Below are positions 61,215 through 64,000 of a stretch of 64,000 nt of DNA, piece by piece; within the stretch, counting starts at the first letter, position 1; the number at the start of each line of letters is the position of its first letter. The notes beneath the pieces are model-generated. The model did not search any database. It was not told the DNA's origin and worked only from the letters and a program-made list of their open reading frames with translations. Origin of the DNA: Pelagihabitans sp963760375 (GTDB lineage: Bacteria; Bacteroidota; Bacteroidia; Flavobacteriales; Flavobacteriaceae); assembly GCA_963760375.1 (NCBI GenBank), contig CAVXCS010000001.1, positions 310,001-374,000 on the forward strand. The letters run 5' to 3'. Both the position numbers and the translations under genes were made by a program.

Positions 61215-62408
61215 ATGAAAACGTTGAAAACCCTTCCTCTTTTGCTTGGCATCTTGGTCTTATCCTGTAAAAATACCAATGGTGATTTTGTCATGTCGAA
61301 TCCGGACAGTGGCTTTACCTCAATTTTGGATTCGAAAGCAACCATATATGAATTTAAGGATGCGAAGACAGGCTTAACCGTTTCCAGCATTGAATATCCA
61401 GATGACTGGAAAGTAATTGCCAAGCCCCGTTATGATGTAGATCCCTCAATCCCCTTCTTTTTATATCAAATCCAAGGCCCCTCGAACATCAAAGTCTTCA
61501 ATTCACCATTAAAAATGTTCTATGCTTCACCTAACCCGCAAATGGAACAAAACCTGCGAAACTCGGGTTTGCAAAATGTTCGTTCCCTACTATCGATAGA
61601 AGCGCTTATGGAAAAAGATATAAAGCCGATGATGACCGCTCAAGGGTTCTCATTTGAAAGGACGAGGCCTTTGACGGCATTGGAGCGGTATTTTACACAA
61701 AAAGTGCATGAGTCCGCAGCAACTGCAGAGACCAGTCTTCTTGCTGTCCAATGGAAAGGCGCCAGTGGACAAAAAGCCCTAACCATAATCTCCTACCTGA
61801 CCATAAGCCAGGCTCTATTTACCGGCGATACCGCAAATATCTGGATGTACAATGTGGACTACCTGTTGGCTGAAGATGCTCAATTTGAAGATGTCGTCGA
61901 GACCTTTATCAATGCGAATACCCAGATCAAGGAAAATCCTGAATGGAAGAACCATGTTGCCGCAATAAGTGCCCAAAGGCGGGAAGAAACAAGGAGACAG
62001 AGCCAACGGCAAATTGAAAGTTTGAACCGGGCCACTAACGATATGATCGTAAACCACCAAAATACCATGGTTCAAAGACAGGCCAGCTTTGATGCGCATC
62101 AACAACGTATGGCCGATAGGTCTGCGGCCGGCGATGCCAGCCATGCTGCCTTCATGAACAACAATTTTGGTAGTGGCGCCACCTCTTCAACCGGTAATCT
62201 GAACGGTCAACAAAGCTTTTTGAACATGATCAATGAAGAGGAAACAGTGGCAAACCCCAATGGCTACAATTATCAAGTAGAGTCGGGCGCCAAGGAGTAT
62301 TGGATGGATAGCGATGGCAACTATATTAAAAGCAACGACTTATTTTTTGACCCAAACGCCAACCTCAACAATACTGTTGAATGGTTTAAAGTCAAAGACG
62401 ATCATTGA
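61215..62408 (+). CDS. Exported lipoprotein of unknown function, 397 residues
   Basis: The ATG at 61215 gives MKTLKTLPLLLGILVLSC, with a lipobox Cys at 18; an upstream start would add 15 residues before the signal. About 30-240 is a mixed alpha/beta region with Trp and aromatic residues (NVDYLLAEDAQFEDVVETFI). About 255-300 is a Gln/Arg-rich helical stretch (RRQSQRQIESLNRATND), then a Gly/Ser/Asn-rich tail and YWMDSDGNYIKSNDLFFDPN. No family was recognised. It precedes another lipoprotein and a sigma factor gene in the same orientation, and may belong to a sensing or cell-surface group. Confidence 0.75.
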   Translation: MKTLKTLPLLLGILVLSCKNTNGDFVMSNPDSGFTSILDSKATIYEFKDAKTGLTVSSIEYPDDWKVIAKPRYDVDPSIPFFLYQIQGPSNIKVFNSPLKMFYASPNPQMEQNLRNSGLQNVRSLLSIEALMEKDIKPMMTAQGFSFERTRPLTALERYFTQKVHESAATAETSLLAVQWKGASGQKALTIISYLTISQALFTGDTANIWMYNVDYLLAEDAQFEDVVETFINANTQIKENPEWKNHVAAISAQRREETRRQSQRQIESLNRATNDMIVNHQNTMVQRQASFDAHQQRMADRSAAGDASHAAFMNNNFGSGATSSTGNLNGQQSFLNMINEEETVANPNGYNYQVESGAKEYWMDSDGNYIKSNDLFFDPNANLNNTVEWFKVKDDH

Positions 62409-62491
62409 ATTTGAAACAATCCCTTGATGACATAATGCACCTATTGCGATAAACGTAAAACAAAAGTTCAACTCAATTAAAATTCCTTAAT

Positions 62492-63214
62492 ATGAAAAAT
62501 TTAACACCCCATGGCTTTTCAGTACTAGCAAGTTTAGCACTATTGATTTCAAGTTGCTCCAGTGGAGATGATCCCGTGGCCCCTGTGGAAACGCCAAACA
62601 ACAACCCAGGAATATTTTCCGCAAATACCACTGAAATAGGGTTCGATGCAGCCACGATCGAATGGACCGAATCACTTGATTTTGATGACGACCCCGTTAC
62701 CTATGCGGTTTATCTGGAAGGTACTGAAATCTCAAAAAGCATAACCTCCTTGACCTATTCCTTCACCGGCTTGGAATCCGAAACCAACTATTCCGGTTAT
62801 GTAGAATCACGAGACGGTAAAGGAGGCACGAACAAGGCGGATTTTTTCTTTACCACTGAACCCGAGTTAATTATTCAGACAATCGATGTTTCGATAGTAG
62901 AAAGAACCGAGGGCACTTCATTTAACATTGATGCCGTTTTTGTAATCGAACCTGTGGAAAATGCAAAAAGTTATACCATTGAAATATTGGAAATGAACCC
63001 AGACTCCAGTCCTACCCGTATTGGAATACAATATACCTGGGATCCCTTAACAGATGCGCTTCCCATATTGGTAAACGATCAAGGCAACTATGTGTTTTAT
63101 TTTGATTACGGTGCCGGATTAAATATCGCCAATACAGCAGGAATAGCTCAGGCACGTGCATATTATGCCAATGTTACCGGAAGCGCTAGAGTATTTATTA
63201 CGGTAGGCAATTAA
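62492..63214 (+). CDS. Lipoprotein with fibronectin type III-like domain
   Basis: 240 residues. Lipobox LLISSC (about residue 22), then an Asp/Pro-rich spacer (GDDPVAPVETPNNN). About 50-125 fits a fibronectin type III/Ig-like fold: ATIEWTESLDFDDDPVTYAVYLEG, SLTYSFTGLESETNYSGYVESRD. The second half (130-240) is another beta-rich region without clear match. Surface or periplasmic location likely; no catalytic residues. The gene starts 84 bases after the previous lipoprotein and may be in its operon. Confidence 0.82.
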   Translation: MKNLTPHGFSVLASLALLISSCSSGDDPVAPVETPNNNPGIFSANTTEIGFDAATIEWTESLDFDDDPVTYAVYLEGTEISKSITSLTYSFTGLESETNYSGYVESRDGKGGTNKADFFFTTEPELIIQTIDVSIVERTEGTSFNIDAVFVIEPVENAKSYTIEILEMNPDSSPTRIGIQYTWDPLTDALPILVNDQGNYVFYFDYGAGLNIANTAGIAQARAYYANVTGSARVFITVGN

Positions 63215-63368
63215 TCCCTTGAATCGTGGGGAAGCGTTTCTATATTGGGCAACGAAAGGAGATCGTGGGCTTTATTTTTCCTCCGTCTTTCCTTTTCACA
63301 TTCCAATAAACGAGTGTCGGCTTTAATATCATTTCGACCAAGTATTAAATTGTTTTGACCGTAATTAT

Positions 63369-63398
63369 TTGGTGGCTTTGTTAAAATCTGTACATTTC
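63369..63398 (+). promoter_or_regulatory. Candidate flavobacterial promoter for the ECF sigma factor
   Basis: TTG at 63369 and TACATTTC at 63391 are spaced 19 bases apart, matching the Bacteroidota -33 TTG and -7 TAnnTTTG boxes except the last base. The start codon follows 22 bases later. The match is moderate and not unique in such A/T-rich DNA. Confidence 0.3.
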
Positions 63399-63419
63399 TC
63401 TTGCGCTATAAGCCAGTGA

Positions 63420-64000
63420 ATGAACCAGACCAATACCAGACTTCACCAGACCGGCACACGGAAGGTAACCCTTAGCGGCATTCTCCAAAACAATGATTTG
63501 GTTTTACGGTCGCTGTATGAAGGTGTCTTCCCTAAAGTGAGGCGGTTCATCCTTCAAAACAATGGCAGTGAGGAACAGGCAAAAGATACCTTTCAGGAAG
63601 CATTTATCGCAACTTGGAAAAACGTCAAAGAAGGGAAGTTTACCGAACAAAAAGGCACCAGTGTGGAGGCGTATCTCTATACCATTGCCAAAAACAAATG
63701 GTTGGATTATTTGAGATCGTCAAAGTATAAGAAAACATCGTACTCCAATTCTGCAATCAACATGGAACGTGTTGAAGCAAGAGAAGAGGATGACCCAACA
63801 GAAACGGATGACACACAAAAAGAGATGGATGCCATGCGGCAAGCTTTTGAGAAATTGGGGGCACACTGCAAAGTTCTATTAAATCTGTTCTATTTTGAAC
63901 GTAAGTCCATGGATGAAATCTCCTTAGAACTTAAAATCGTTGCTGCATCTGCTCGCAACCAGAAGTACCGTTGTATGGAAAAGTTGCGCAGTTTGACCTT
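63420..64000 (+). CDS. ECF-type RNA polymerase sigma-70 factor (3' truncated by window edge)
   Basis: Starts at the ATG at 63420 (MNQTNTRLHQTGTRKVTL) and is open to the window end (about 193 codons seen). Region 2: GSEEQAKDTFQEAFIATWKNV, then the AYLYTIAKNKWLDYLRSS helix that binds the -10 element. Region 4: KVLLNLFYFERKSMDEISLELKIVAASARNQKYRCMEKL, with the recognition helix VAASARNQKYRCMEKL. An acidic linker (REEDDPTETDDTQKEMD) joins them. ECF factors direct RNA polymerase to a small regulon, often under an anti-sigma or FecR-like partner beyond the window. It lies 205 bases after the Fn3-like lipoprotein. Confidence 0.92.
   Translation, partial: MNQTNTRLHQTGTRKVTLSGILQNNDLVLRSLYEGVFPKVRRFILQNNGSEEQAKDTFQEAFIATWKNVKEGKFTEQKGTSVEAYLYTIAKNKWLDYLRSSKYKKTSYSNSAINMERVEAREEDDPTETDDTQKEMDAMRQAFEKLGAHCKVLLNLFYFERKSMDEISLELKIVAASARNQKYRCMEKLRSLT

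Overview
The window looks like a chromosomal segment of a marine, polysaccharide-degrading member of the Flavobacteriaceae (Bacteroidota). The evidence is type IX secretion-associated genes (PorP/SprF barrel, PD40-repeat protein), ~800-residue double FtsX/MacB permeases in tandem, many lipoproteins, a DUF6090 protein, and sulfatase, GH29 and GH30 enzymes. Base composition by eye is close to half G+C, except for an A+T-rich patch at about 51.6-53.9 kb. No rRNA, tRNA, CRISPR array, transposase or phage gene was recognised.

Layout. (1) 0-1.5 kb: tail of a membrane protein and a DEDDh exonuclease fused to a GIY-YIG nuclease. (2) 1.5-6.7 kb: glycan-degradation group (GH30 lipoprotein, divergent from a translationally coupled sulfatase and GH29 alpha-L-fucosidase lipoprotein), with no SusC/SusD pair. 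(3) 6.7-21.2 kb: tripartite ABC export operon on the minus strand (TolC, membrane fusion protein, ATPase, three tandem FtsX permeases, second ATPase), divergent from an NtrC-type regulator and its histidine kinase. (4) 21.3-36 kb: sugar-acid catabolic island with two SDR dehydrogenases, a Tat-exported TIM-barrel protein (frameshifted), an IlvD/Edd aldonate dehydratase, a GntP permease, a cytochrome-linked dehydrogenase lipoprotein (frameshifted), an amidohydrolase, a lyxose isomerase, a CBM9-like protein, a rhamnose/fucose-type mutarotase and a giant SGNH-dehydrogenase-cytochrome c fusion. (5) 36-46.5 kb: second sugar-modification group with two Gfo/Idh/MocA oxidoreductases, an epimerase, a zinc alcohol dehydrogenase, two TIM-barrel isomerases, an MFS transporter, a ThuA-like lipoprotein and a PIG-L deacetylase; repeat-rich spacers lie inside it. 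(6) 46.7-51.3 kb: a LuxR-type regulator with Glu at the phosphorylation site, a large empty spacer, and a three-gene T9SS-like group. (7) 51.6-53.9 kb: A+T-rich patch with DUF6090, an alpha/beta hydrolase and a small membrane protein. (8) 54-64 kb: a second giant cytochrome c/propeller lipoprotein, small lipoproteins, a frameshifted sugar-dehydrogenase-like lipoprotein, a beta-lactamase-family relic, two lipoproteins and the start of an ECF sigma factor.

How it fits together (inference). Extracellular enzymes release deoxy- and other sugars, outer-membrane or periplasmic cytochrome-linked dehydrogenases may oxidise some of them, and cytoplasmic mutarotase, dehydrogenases and IlvD/Edd dehydratase could carry a non-phosphorylative aldonate route fed by GntP. 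No dedicated sugar-responsive regulator is present, but two inverted-repeat candidates for operators lie upstream of catabolic genes.

Three genes are each intact apart from one or two +1 frameshifts (four shifts in all, all in the same direction). This pattern suggests insertion-type sequence errors as much as true gene decay.
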